Source of the DNA: Neobacillus driksii
GTDB taxonomy: Bacteria > Bacillota > Bacilli > Bacillales > Cytobacillaceae
DNA length: 64,000 nucleotides
Reading direction: 5' to 3'
NCBI RefSeq assembly: GCF_013409995.1
Contig: NZ_JACCBX010000001.1
Coordinates: forward strand, 184,932-248,931
A model generated the notes under the pieces. It was not told the DNA's origin and did not search any database. It worked only from the letters and a program-made list of their open reading frames with translations. The position numbers and the translations under genes were made by a program. How positions within the stretch are numbered: position 1 is the first letter of the stretch; every line of letters begins with the position of its first letter. Shown piece by piece: positions 1 to 8,696 of the stretch.

Positions 1-1
1 T

Positions 2-1786
2 AGCGGCCATGGAAAACAATACTTTATTAATGGAAAAATCGCTAGTGATCTTGAGTGGAACAATCGCTCAATCCAGGATATTATGCCAACCTGGCGTTGG
101 TGGATTCGCGGTGAAGGCAGCCGAATGAATGTATCCTATGATTTTGAAAAAGCATATAACGGGGGTAATTCACTGAAATTTAGCGGTACGCTTGAAGCCA
201 ACTCCGAAAATGATACTATGCTTTACAGCACCAAACTGCCGATCACCGACAGTACAAAGGTCCGCGTGATCTATGAAAATCAATCAGGTGCAGATGTTAA
301 GCTTGGTGTAGCATACAGTAAAGATTATTCGCAGGATAACATGAAATATTATTCACTTCCAGCGACAGAAAAGGGCTGGCAGACTGCCATCGTTGATTTG
401 GGAGAAGAGGCAGGAAAGACGGCGTATGCAGTAAGTCTAAAAATTAGTAACTCTGAAAAACTTGAAAACTATGCTTTTCATTTAGGTCAGCTATCCATTT
501 ATGATTCAGCTGAAGAGGTTTTATCCAAACCAGCAGATGTGGAAATTTTAGAAGAAATGACGATGTCAGCATTTGAGGCGGAAGCACGTCTAGGCTGGAC
601 CGAGCAGAAGAACGTATTGCATTATGAGATTTACCAAGAGAATGCCGATGGGGTGGAAACACTTTTAGGCGTTACACCAAATAACTATTTCTACACACCA
701 AATATTACCCGTACAAATGAAAACGCTTCGAGTAATAATCGTACATCCATAAAAGTTGTGCCGGTCAATCAAGATTATGTACGAGGTGGAGCTGCTGTTC
801 TTGACTTTGATTGGGGAATGGGTACGGATGCTACGGAGATTGAACAAAACCCAACCTCTGAGAATGTTGTTCTTGGCGCGCAAGTAACAGATGTATCCGC
901 AGAAAATGATGCTGAGCCTGCTGCGAAAGCATTAGATGGAACAGCAATCGGTAATAGTAAGTGGTGTGCAACAAATGCAAAGACTGGTTATATGACCATT
1001 GATATGGGTGAGGAGAAAACAATCAAACGCTGGCGCGTCGAACATGCTGAGTATGGTGGAGAAGCAAGTAATATGAATACCGTTGATTTCGAGCTGCTTT
1101 ATAAAAATGAAAACGGGGATTGGGTCAGTGCAAAAAGGATTACAGATAATACGAAGGCTGTGACCGATATTGTTTTAGACCAGCCTGTCACGGCTAGAGA
1201 ATTTAAGCTTCAGGTCTACAATAGTGGTACCTCTCCTTGGGGTGCGATCCGGATCTATGAATGGCAGATGTTTGAAAGTGACGCGCTGCCAAGAACGGAA
1301 AATATTATGATGCATTTTGCAAATGCTGAAAATAATACAGGTGCAAATGACCAGGTGACAATTGACAGAGTTCAACAGGGACAAACCGTTAGATTATATA
1401 ACTCCTTGGAAACTAAGAATGTTCTAGCAGAAAAGGCTGCTGAAAAAGACGGAACGATTTCCTTCGAACAGTTGGATTTTGGACTTGAAGGCGGCAGAGT
1501 CTATTATACGGTTCAAAACGAAGGTGAGAGAGAAAGTCTGAGGTTCAGCACAGCTTACTTGAATGAAAAGGTAACGGAAGTGATGCTTCAAATCAATAAC
1601 CTTCCTGCTGTTGCGGATTTGACGTTAGAGGATAAGGATATCGTCAATGATAGTAAAGTTGCCTACAACAAGCTTCACCCAACATTAAGAGAACAGGTCG
1701 CTAACTATGATACCTTGGTTCAAGCTATGGATCGTATACAGGAATTGAAAAAGAATTTTAATAATGGAAGCAAAAAAGGGGAATAG
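2..1786 (+). CDS. GH85 endo-beta-N-acetylglucosaminidase, C-terminal part (5' end outside window)
   Basis: This is the 3' portion of an endo-beta-N-acetylglucosaminidase, which cuts between the two GlcNAc residues of the N-glycan core. The frame is open from base 2, so the true start lies upstream and 594 residues are visible. The first residues, including SDLEWNNRSIQDIMPTWRWW around 47-103, match the end of the GH85 catalytic region as in streptococcal EndoD. A beta-sandwich follows, then an F5/8 type C (discoidin) carbohydrate-binding domain at about 863-1276. After that come a further beta domain and a short helical tail. There is no LPXTG anchor, so the enzyme is probably released or held by its binding domains. 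A secretion signal is expected but cannot be seen. A terminator follows directly, making this the last gene of its transcript. It would supply glycans to the importers downstream. Confidence 0.85.
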   Translation, partial: SGHGKQYFINGKIASDLEWNNRSIQDIMPTWRWWIRGEGSRMNVSYDFEKAYNGGNSLKFSGTLEANSENDTMLYSTKLPITDSTKVRVIYENQSGADVKLGVAYSKDYSQDNMKYYSLPATEKGWQTAIVDLGEEAGKTAYAVSLKISNSEKLENYAFHLGQLSIYDSAEEVLSKPADVEILEEMTMSAFEAEARLGWTEQKNVLHYEIYQENADGVETLLGVTPNNYFYTPNITRTNENASSNNRTSIKVVPVNQDYVRGGAAVLDFDWGMGTDATEIEQNPTSENVVLGAQVTDVSAENDAEPAAKALDGTAIGNSKWCATNAKTGYMTIDMGEEKTIKRWRVEHAEYGGEASNMNTVDFELLYKNENGDWVSAKRITDNTKAVTDIVLDQPVTAREFKLQVYNSGTSPWGAIRIYEWQMFESDALPRTENIMMHFANAENNTGANDQVTIDRVQQGQTVRLYNSLETKNVLAEKAAEKDGTISFEQLDFGLEGGRVYYTVQNEGERESLRFSTAYLNEKVTEVMLQINNLPAVADLTLEDKDIVNDSKVAYNKLHPTLREQVANYDTLVQAMDRIQELKKNFNNGSKKGE

Positions 1787-1826
1787 CGGGAAGCTCTGAA
1801 ACTCACATTCTTCTGACACCAAAAGG

Positions 1827-1872
1827 GTCTCGTTTTTCACTGTAAAAATGCAGTGAAAAACGGGACTTTTTT
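1827..1872 (+). terminator. Rho-independent terminator after GH85 gene
   Basis: A 16-bp stem (1827-1842 with 1851-1866, one G-T pair) encloses an 8-base loop and is followed by six T residues. It separates the endoglycosidase transcript from the mannosidase operon. Confidence 0.9.
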
Positions 1873-1941
1873 AATAGATCATTCATTTTATGGATTAATT
1901 TTATATCGACTGTAATAACTTTATGACTTGCCGCTATTCTA

Positions 1942-1970
1942 TTGCTGTTTACGTCTGGTTTTCTTATTGT
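1942..1970 (+). promoter_or_regulatory. Possible SigA promoter of the first mannosidase operon
   Basis: TTGCTG at 1942-1947 and TATTGT at 1965-1970 are separated by 17 bases in the only gap before the GH38 gene. Each box departs from consensus, so this is a candidate only. Confidence 0.4.
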
Positions 1971-2000
1971 AAGTACTAGAAGTATTTTATTTATTAATAA

Positions 2001-2014
2001 TGACAGCGTTTTCG
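2001..2014 (+). promoter_or_regulatory. Possible CcpA cre site
   Basis: TGACAGCGTTTTCG resembles the catabolite-repression element TGWAARCGYTWNCA with two or three mismatches. It lies downstream of the candidate promoter, a usual place for roadblock repression by CcpA. The match is imperfect. Confidence 0.3.
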
Positions 2015-2047
2015 TTCTTTAGAAATCATTAAAGGAGTGGAAGTCTC

Positions 2048-4741
2048 GTGAACAAGACAGCCCATATTATATCTCATTCCCATTGGGACAGGGAATGGTA
2101 CTTACCTTTTGAGAAACATCGCTATTATTTCATACAGCTTATGAATAATCTTATTGAACAGTTCAAAAAGGAAGGAAGCGGCTTTCAATCGTTTCATCTA
2201 GATGGCCAAACGGTTCTGTTGGAGGATTATTTCGCGGTTCACCCGGAGAATCGTGAAATTGTAAAGCAATTAATAAAGGAGAAAAAGCTTCATATCGGTC
2301 CTTGGTATGTACTGCAGGATGCGTTTTTAACAAGCTCCGAAGCAAATGTCAGAAACCTGTTGATTGGTATGAATGATACGAAAGCCTATGGACATGTTTC
2401 AAAAATAGGTTATTTTCCGGATACTTTTGGTATTTATGGGCAGGCACCGCAGCTTTTAAAGCAAGCGGGAATTGACACGGCTGCCTTTGGAAGAGGCGTG
2501 AAGCCGACCGGCTTTAATAACACGGTATCAGACGTTCCTGACTATGAATCACCTTATTCCGAAATGATTTGGAAATCACCTGATGGATCAAGTGTTTTAG
2601 GCATTCTTTTTGCCAATTGGTATTCCAATGGGAATGAAATTCCGGTGGATGAAGAAGAAGCGAAAGCGTTCTGGGATAAGAAGCTCCAAGATGCTGAAAA
2701 ATATGCCTCAACGAATCAGTTGTTGTTTATGAATGGCTGCGATCACCAGCCGCTGCAAAAGACGATTCCACAGGCAATTGAAACGGCAGCTGCCTTATAT
2801 CCAGATTATCAGTTTAAGCATTCTAGTTTTGATGAATATACGGAAGCGTTAATACAAGCACTGCCTGAGCAGCTGCAAGTAATCGAAGGGGAATTGCGCA
2901 ATCAGCGGACAGATGGCTGGTCCACCCTTGTAAATACTGCATCAAGCCGTATTTATTTGAAGCAAATGAATCACCACTGTCAAACTCTTTTGGAAAAGAA
3001 CGCTGAGCCGCTTGCGGCCATGTTAGCTTTAGCAGGTGGCACCTACCCGCGGGAATACATCCGCTTTATGTGGAAATCATTGATGAAGAACCACCCGCAC
3101 GACAGTATTTGCGGCTGTAGTGTCGATGAAGTCCACCGTGAAATGGTGACTCGTTTTGAAACTGTAGCGCAAATGGGAGAGGTATTTGTTGAGGAAAATG
3201 CAGCTACGCTTGCACAAACAGTTGATACTTCACAGACACCTGAAGGCGGTATTCCGCTAGTTGTCCTGAATACAACCGGATGGGAGAAAAATGAAGTCGT
3301 TTCAAAAGTAGTCGATTTGGAAAAAGTGTATTTTTCACAAATGCACTTTGAAGATATTCCCGTTTATTTGCAGGATAAACCAATGGCAGGATACAAACTG
3401 GTTGATGGTGAAGGCAGAGCGGTAGACTATCAGCTTGAAAGTCCTTCCGTCGAATTCGGCTATGACTTACCAGACGATAAATTTCGTCAGCCGTTTTTTG
3501 CCAAACGTGCAAAGCTTTCGTTTTTCGCAAAGGGAATTCCTTCATTTGGTTTTAAAACATTCTACCTTGTGCCAGGTGCCAAAGAAGAGCAGGAGTGTGA
3601 GTCTTCTTCAGAAACCCAGTTCGTAATGGAAAATGAATATGTTCATCTACAGTTTCATGAAGATGGCAGCTATGACTTAATGCATAAAGATACCGGTGAG
3701 TCCTTCCATCGTCTTGGAATTTACGAAGACACTGGGGATATTGGTAACGAATATATGTACAAGGAAGCTAAGGGGCTTGAGGCTATCACAACAAAGGGTG
3801 TACCAGCGGAATTTAGATTCCTAGAAAGAAGTACACTCAGAACAGTCCTAGAGTTTAAGCACAAATTATTGATACCGGTTTCCGCAGATGACCGCTTAGC
3901 AATGGAACGAAATAGGCTTATTTGGCATAAGGAAAGAGAAGCCGGAAGATCGGACGAAATAACAACAATCACCTTGCAAACGGTTGTCACACTGGAAAAG
4001 GGAATGAAGGGTCCAGCATTTAAGTTGACGATGGACAACCAAGCAACCGATCACCGTCTGCGTGTCTTGTTCCCAACTGATTTACAGACCGAAACACATA
4101 AAGCTGACAGTATTTTTGAAATTGTAACCCGCCCGAATACGCCAGAGAAGGAATGGGCAAATCCGAGCTTTTGTCATCACCAGCAGCGCTTTGCCAGCCT
4201 AGCGGATGAAGAAATAGGATTATCCGTAGCGACAGATGGTCTGCAAGAATATGAAATTCTCCCGGAGAATGGCACCATTGCAGTAACAGTGCTCCGTTCG
4301 ACAGCCGAGCTCGGGGACTGGGGTTATTTCCCTACACCTGAAGCACAATGCTTAGGAATGCAAACAGCAGAATGGCAAGTGCTGCCGCATGAAAAAGATG
4401 TCATCCAATCGCAGGCATATGTCGATGCGTATCAATACAAAGTGCCGCTCGTGGCTGTTCAGACAAGCGTCCATAAAGGTGATTTACCGGAAACATATCA
4501 GTTTGTTCAAACAGAATCCAATGGACTGGTATGGACATCAATGAGAATAGCGGAAGAGCATGATGATGTAATAATTCGCTGGTTTAATCCAGCCGAAGAA
4601 GAGGCACATCTTAAGGCTGATATCAAGGATTATGAATCCTTCAAGAGTAACATCCTTGAAGAAAAAACAGACGATACCCAAGATTCATATGAAGTAGGAA
4701 AATATGAAATCATCACACTGGGTTTTCATAAAAAGAGATAG
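2048..4741 (+). CDS. GH38 alpha-mannosidase, MngB-like (first copy)
   Basis: 897 residues, the usual size for MngB-type GH38 retaining alpha-mannosidases, which release mannose from alpha-mannosides with a zinc ion in the active site. The N-terminal HSHWDREWY motif carries the predicted zinc ligands His12 and Asp14. GYFPDTFG carries the predicted nucleophile Asp125. NGCDHQP and HPHDSICGCSVDE are further family blocks. There is no signal peptide, so it acts in the cytoplasm. It starts with GTG, 10 bases after AGGAG at 2033-2037. The GH125 gene follows after 12 bases, the same order as the second GH38-GH125 pair at 37584-41593. Mannosylglycerate is the substrate of E. coli MngB, but here the surrounding N-glycan enzymes favour mannose oligosaccharides. 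Confidence 0.9.
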   Translation: MNKTAHIISHSHWDREWYLPFEKHRYYFIQLMNNLIEQFKKEGSGFQSFHLDGQTVLLEDYFAVHPENREIVKQLIKEKKLHIGPWYVLQDAFLTSSEANVRNLLIGMNDTKAYGHVSKIGYFPDTFGIYGQAPQLLKQAGIDTAAFGRGVKPTGFNNTVSDVPDYESPYSEMIWKSPDGSSVLGILFANWYSNGNEIPVDEEEAKAFWDKKLQDAEKYASTNQLLFMNGCDHQPLQKTIPQAIETAAALYPDYQFKHSSFDEYTEALIQALPEQLQVIEGELRNQRTDGWSTLVNTASSRIYLKQMNHHCQTLLEKNAEPLAAMLALAGGTYPREYIRFMWKSLMKNHPHDSICGCSVDEVHREMVTRFETVAQMGEVFVEENAATLAQTVDTSQTPEGGIPLVVLNTTGWEKNEVVSKVVDLEKVYFSQMHFEDIPVYLQDKPMAGYKLVDGEGRAVDYQLESPSVEFGYDLPDDKFRQPFFAKRAKLSFFAKGIPSFGFKTFYLVPGAKEEQECESSSETQFVMENEYVHLQFHEDGSYDLMHKDTGESFHRLGIYEDTGDIGNEYMYKEAKGLEAITTKGVPAEFRFLERSTLRTVLEFKHKLLIPVSADDRLAMERNRLIWHKEREAGRSDEITTITLQTVVTLEKGMKGPAFKLTMDNQATDHRLRVLFPTDLQTETHKADSIFEIVTRPNTPEKEWANPSFCHHQQRFASLADEEIGLSVATDGLQEYEILPENGTIAVTVLRSTAELGDWGYFPTPEAQCLGMQTAEWQVLPHEKDVIQSQAYVDAYQYKVPLVAVQTSVHKGDLPETYQFVQTESNGLVWTSMRIAEEHDDVIIRWFNPAEEEAHLKADIKDYESFKSNILEEKTDDTQDSYEVGKYEIITLGFHKKR

Positions 4742-4753
4742 GAGCGGAAAAAA

Positions 4754-6079
4754 ATGACGACAGTAATTCCTGAATCCATGCAAAAACTGATTCAACATGT
4801 AAAAGAATTTTTCCCAGAGGATGAAAAATTACAGCACATGTTCGAGCAATGTTTTGTAAATACGTATACCACTACGTTGAAGAAACAAGAAGATGGGAAG
4901 ACATTCGTGATTACGGGAGATATCCCGGCGATGTGGCTGCGAGATTCAGCCGCACAGGTAAGACCTTATTTACTGGCTGCTGAAGAGGATGAAGAAATGG
5001 CTACTCTACTTGAAGGGGTGATTCGCCAACAGTTTGATTTTATCTTGCATGACCCGTATGCCAATGCGTTTAATCAAACAGCAAATGGGAAGGGACACCA
5101 AACGGACCTGACCAAGATGACACCGCATATTTGGGAGCGGAAGTATGAAATTGATTCCTTGTGCTATCCCATACAGCTTGCCTACCTATTTTGGAAGTCA
5201 ACAGGACGCACGACTCTTATAAATGACACGTTCAAACAGGTGATGGAAACGATTATTCAGGTATGGCGGACAGAGCAGGATCATGAAAATCATTCACCTT
5301 ACCGCTTTGAGCGTACGGATTGCCGTCAGTCTGATACGTTAATCCGAGAGGGCAAAGGAGGGCGGGTTGTTCCGACAGGGATGACGTGGAGTGCTTTCCG
5401 TCCAAGTGATGATGCCTGTACCTATGGATATCTTGTACCGGCTAATATGTTTGCGGTAGTTATCCTGGGGTATGCTGCGGAAATGTGTGATGTTATAAAC
5501 CAAACAGCACTCAAAGAAGAATGTCTGAAGCTGCGTGAAGAAATTCAAAGCGGAATTGAACAATACGCTAAGCTGGACCACCCGATTCATGGAGACATGT
5601 TTGTATACGAAACGGATGGCGAAGGACGAGTGAATTTAATGGATGATGCCAATGTTCCGAGCCTGCTTGCAGCACCGTACTTAGGTTATCTTCCATATGG
5701 TGATCCGACCTATTTAAACACACGCTCCTTCCTTCTAAGCAGGGATAATCCGTATTATTACGAAGGAAAATATGCAAATGGAATTGGCAGTCCGCACACT
5801 CCTGATCATTATATTTGGCATATTGCGCTTGCGATTCAAGGAATGACCACAACGAGTGAAGAAGAAAAACAAGAAATTTTAGCTTATTTTAAACAAACAG
5901 ACGGCGGTACCAATTTTATGCACGAAGGCTTTGATGCCGATTGCCCTGAGGAATTTACAAGAGACTGGTTTGCTTGGGCAAACACGATGTTTAGTGAATT
6001 CGTTTTAAGTTTAACGGGGAAAGCAGTAAAAGGCAGTCCGCTTTATGACCAATTAATGAAGAGCCATAGTAATCTATAA
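4754..6079 (+). CDS. GH125 exo-alpha-1,6-mannosidase (first copy)
   Basis: 441 residues, typical for GH125 (old name DUF1237), inverting exo-alpha-1,6-mannosidases known from Clostridium perfringens and Streptococcus pneumoniae N-glycan degradation. Signature blocks are GDIPAMWLRDSAAQVRPY (55-72), the TWSAFRPSDDACTYGYL region and IGSPHTP. Asp220 and Glu391 sit where the catalytic acid (Asp220) and base (about Glu393) of the clostridial enzyme are reported, as I recall. No signal peptide is seen. It follows the GH38 gene with a ribosome site in the 12-base gap. The pair would remove alpha-1,2/1,3 branches and then alpha-1,6 mannose from imported chains. The specific linkage is inferred from the family. 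Confidence 0.9.
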   Translation: MTTVIPESMQKLIQHVKEFFPEDEKLQHMFEQCFVNTYTTTLKKQEDGKTFVITGDIPAMWLRDSAAQVRPYLLAAEEDEEMATLLEGVIRQQFDFILHDPYANAFNQTANGKGHQTDLTKMTPHIWERKYEIDSLCYPIQLAYLFWKSTGRTTLINDTFKQVMETIIQVWRTEQDHENHSPYRFERTDCRQSDTLIREGKGGRVVPTGMTWSAFRPSDDACTYGYLVPANMFAVVILGYAAEMCDVINQTALKEECLKLREEIQSGIEQYAKLDHPIHGDMFVYETDGEGRVNLMDDANVPSLLAAPYLGYLPYGDPTYLNTRSFLLSRDNPYYYEGKYANGIGSPHTPDHYIWHIALAIQGMTTTSEEEKQEILAYFKQTDGGTNFMHEGFDADCPEEFTRDWFAWANTMFSEFVLSLTGKAVKGSPLYDQLMKSHSNL

Positions 6080-6116
6080 AATTAGTCAAGTTAATACTTT
6101 GAAAGGGTGATGGATC

Positions 6117-6737
6117 ATGAAAAAAGTTCCATGGATGATAGTCGTTTGTGAATGGATCTGGAGGGCAATCTTGGCGAATCTATACTGGATTGCCTTTACC
6201 ATCCTTGGGTTAGGGGTCTTTGGCTTTTTTCCAGCATCCATTGCCCTGTTTACCATTGTCCGGAAGTGGCTAAGGAAAGATAGTGATATACCTGTCTGGG
6301 CGACGTTTAAGCAAGTTTATTTTAAAGAATGGAAAAGAAGCAATAAAATAGGCCTTGTATTTTACAGCATTGGCCTTTTTCTCTTTGTTGATATTCGTAT
6401 TGCAGAGCAAGTCATGACGGGGATTTTTGCTAGTTTTCTATTAATCATTTTATATATCTTAGCATTTGTCCTGCTATTGGCGGTTGGTAATTTCTTTTCG
6501 CTTTATGTCCATTATCAACTCTCAACGAAAGAATATATAAAACAATCCTTTTTATTTACCTTAACGGGATTACCATCCACGATATGGATCGGAGCAGGAT
6601 TGTTCATTATTGGCATGCTTTTAATTAGGATGCCGGGCTTACTTCCGTTTATTTCTGGTGTTGCACCTGCTTACTGGATGATGAAAGTCAACTTGATTCG
6701 GTTTAACATGCTTGAGAAAAGAATGTCTCTTTCTTAG
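6117..6737 (+). CDS. DUF624 (YesL-like) membrane protein 1
   Basis: 206 residues with about five or six hydrophobic segments. The N-terminal pattern of a short amphipathic start, then FGFFPASIALFTIVRKW, is the DUF624/YesL signature shared with the proteins at 23395 and 45532. The function of this family is unknown; members nearly always sit beside LplA/LplB/YtcP-type importers and glycosidases. Here it lies inside the mannosidase operon, 37 bases after GH125. A role in assembling or modulating the importer is conceivable but unproven. Confidence 0.85.
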   Translation: MKKVPWMIVVCEWIWRAILANLYWIAFTILGLGVFGFFPASIALFTIVRKWLRKDSDIPVWATFKQVYFKEWKRSNKIGLVFYSIGLFLFVDIRIAEQVMTGIFASFLLIILYILAFVLLLAVGNFFSLYVHYQLSTKEYIKQSFLFTLTGLPSTIWIGAGLFIIGMLLIRMPGLLPFISGVAPAYWMMKVNLIRFNMLEKRMSLS

Positions 6738-6784
6738 TGCTCGGCAGTGCTTGTTATATAAATGAAATGAAATGAGGGAGAAAG

Positions 6785-8665
6785 ATGAAACTACACTTAA
6801 CCGGTGACCTATCCTCCATTGCCGAAGGGCTTAATCTTGTAATAGGGAATTTAACGGTTCAACTTTCAGAGGATGGCTATCCAGTACAGGTGAAACAGCG
6901 AAAGGGTCCATTGCATGTTATGAATCACAATGGCCAGGCGGAAATTAGCTTTGAGAAGCCTATTCACTTTTTTCGCGGCTTAGGATTATTCCTTGAACAT
7001 TTTAGTAAAGAGAAAGGGTTTGACTTGTCAGAGAATCCACAGTTTACAATGAGCGGTGTTATGTTGGATGCGTCTAGAAATGCAGTACCAACACTTTCTG
7101 ATGTAGAACAGCTGCTGCAAAGAATGGCTTTAATGGGACTAGATACCTTAATGCTATATACAGAGGATACGTACGAGGTAAAGGAACATCCTTATTTTGG
7201 ATATATGCGGGGAAGATATTCGGCTGAGGAGTTAAAGGCATGTGATGACTATGCGGTGAAATTAGGGATTGAAATGATCCCTTGTATTCAATCACTGGGC
7301 CATTTACGGGAAGCGCTTAAATGGAATTATGCTTCTAATTTTAAAGACACAGATGACATTTTATTGGTTGATGAGCCAAAGACATATGAATTCTTGGAAA
7401 ACTGTATAAGGGCAGCCTCTCTGCCTTTCCGTACCAAGCGAATTCATATCGGAATGGATGAAACGTTCCAGCTTGGCTTAGGGAAATATTTGGAGAAACA
7501 TGGTTATGAGAATCATATTGATATCATGAATAGGCATTTGAAAAAGGTCGTTTCTATTACGGATAAGTATGATCTAAAACCGATGATCTGGAGCGATATG
7601 TACTTTCCGTTGTTTCAGGAAAACAGCAAATATCGAGATGAGTTCGGCAAGATTCCGGAAGACATACTAACTTCCATCCCTGATGTAGAGCTTGTTTATT
7701 GGAATTATTACCGGAGAGAACAGGAAGTTTATGAGCAGGATTTTCAACACCATAAGCTGCTAGGTCAGACGCCGATTTTTGCCGGCGGTGCGTGGACATG
7801 GAATGGGATTGTCCCAAACTATGGCAAAGCTATTGCAACGACAGAGGCTGCTATGGCTGCGTGTAAAAAAGAGGGCATTAAAGAAGTGTTTGTTACACTG
7901 TGGGGCGACAATGGAGCCGAAACACCATTCTCTACATCATTGCCGATCTTACAATTATTTGCAGAGCACACCTACCATAAGGAAGTCACACTTGAACAAA
8001 CAGCGAAGCGCTATTCCTTCTGTGGTGAAGGAAACTTTGAGGATTTCATGGTCTTGAAGAAGTTGGATGAAACCCCTGGCGTCATGAAGGACAATATGAA
8101 TACATCAATGACCTCTAAAGTATTGCTGTACCAGGATATACTAATTGGATTATACGATGAAAATAGTAAAGGACTATCCTTAGGTGAGCATTATGAAAAA
8201 CTAGTTTCTGAGATTGAAAAAGCAAAATACAACAACCCAAAATGGGAAAGCCTATTTGACTTTTATGAGCAATTGGCAAGGGTTCTAAGTGTGAAGGCGG
8301 AAATCGGAATTAAGATAAAAGAAGTTTACGATCGGAAAGATTACGAGCAAATGAAATCATTCCTTAAAGAACTTGATTGGATTCAAACCAATGTCAATCT
8401 GTTACGTCAAAAGCACCGAAAAATATGGTTTGAATCGTACAAGCCATTTGGCTGGGAGGTCATCGATATTCGCTACGGCGGCGTCATTACCAGAATTGAC
8501 TCAGTAAAATATCGAATTCAAGAATGGCTCGCGGGCAGGATTTCTGCCATTGAGGAATTAGAAGAAGAACGATTACGTCATGATGGGCCTTGGGAAATTG
8601 TTGACGGCTTAGTTGGCGGCAATGTTTATCATCGTATCGTCACTGCAGGGAACTTTTCATTATAA
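6785..8665 (+). CDS. GH20 family beta-N-acetylhexosaminidase
   Basis: 626 residues without a signal peptide. A short N-terminal alpha/beta domain is followed by a TIM barrel beginning near GVMLDASRNAVPT (91-103). HIGMDET contains the GH20 catalytic Asp225-Glu226 pair, in which the Asp orients the substrate acetamido group and the Glu is the acid. Size and layout resemble the cytoplasmic GH20C enzyme of Streptococcus pneumoniae, which removes terminal beta-GlcNAc or GalNAc. A C-terminal helical region runs to the end. It sits between DUF624 and a second GH38, so the likely job is removing GlcNAc from trimmed N-glycan fragments. The exact linkage is not readable from sequence. Confidence 0.82.
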   Translation: MKLHLTGDLSSIAEGLNLVIGNLTVQLSEDGYPVQVKQRKGPLHVMNHNGQAEISFEKPIHFFRGLGLFLEHFSKEKGFDLSENPQFTMSGVMLDASRNAVPTLSDVEQLLQRMALMGLDTLMLYTEDTYEVKEHPYFGYMRGRYSAEELKACDDYAVKLGIEMIPCIQSLGHLREALKWNYASNFKDTDDILLVDEPKTYEFLENCIRAASLPFRTKRIHIGMDETFQLGLGKYLEKHGYENHIDIMNRHLKKVVSITDKYDLKPMIWSDMYFPLFQENSKYRDEFGKIPEDILTSIPDVELVYWNYYRREQEVYEQDFQHHKLLGQTPIFAGGAWTWNGIVPNYGKAIATTEAAMAACKKEGIKEVFVTLWGDNGAETPFSTSLPILQLFAEHTYHKEVTLEQTAKRYSFCGEGNFEDFMVLKKLDETPGVMKDNMNTSMTSKVLLYQDILIGLYDENSKGLSLGEHYEKLVSEIEKAKYNNPKWESLFDFYEQLARVLSVKAEIGIKIKEVYDRKDYEQMKSFLKELDWIQTNVNLLRQKHRKIWFESYKPFGWEVIDIRYGGVITRIDSVKYRIQEWLAGRISAIEELEEERLRHDGPWEIVDGLVGGNVYHRIVTAGNFSL

Positions 8666-8696
8666 AGGATAGAAATATCTAAATGGGGTGATTGGA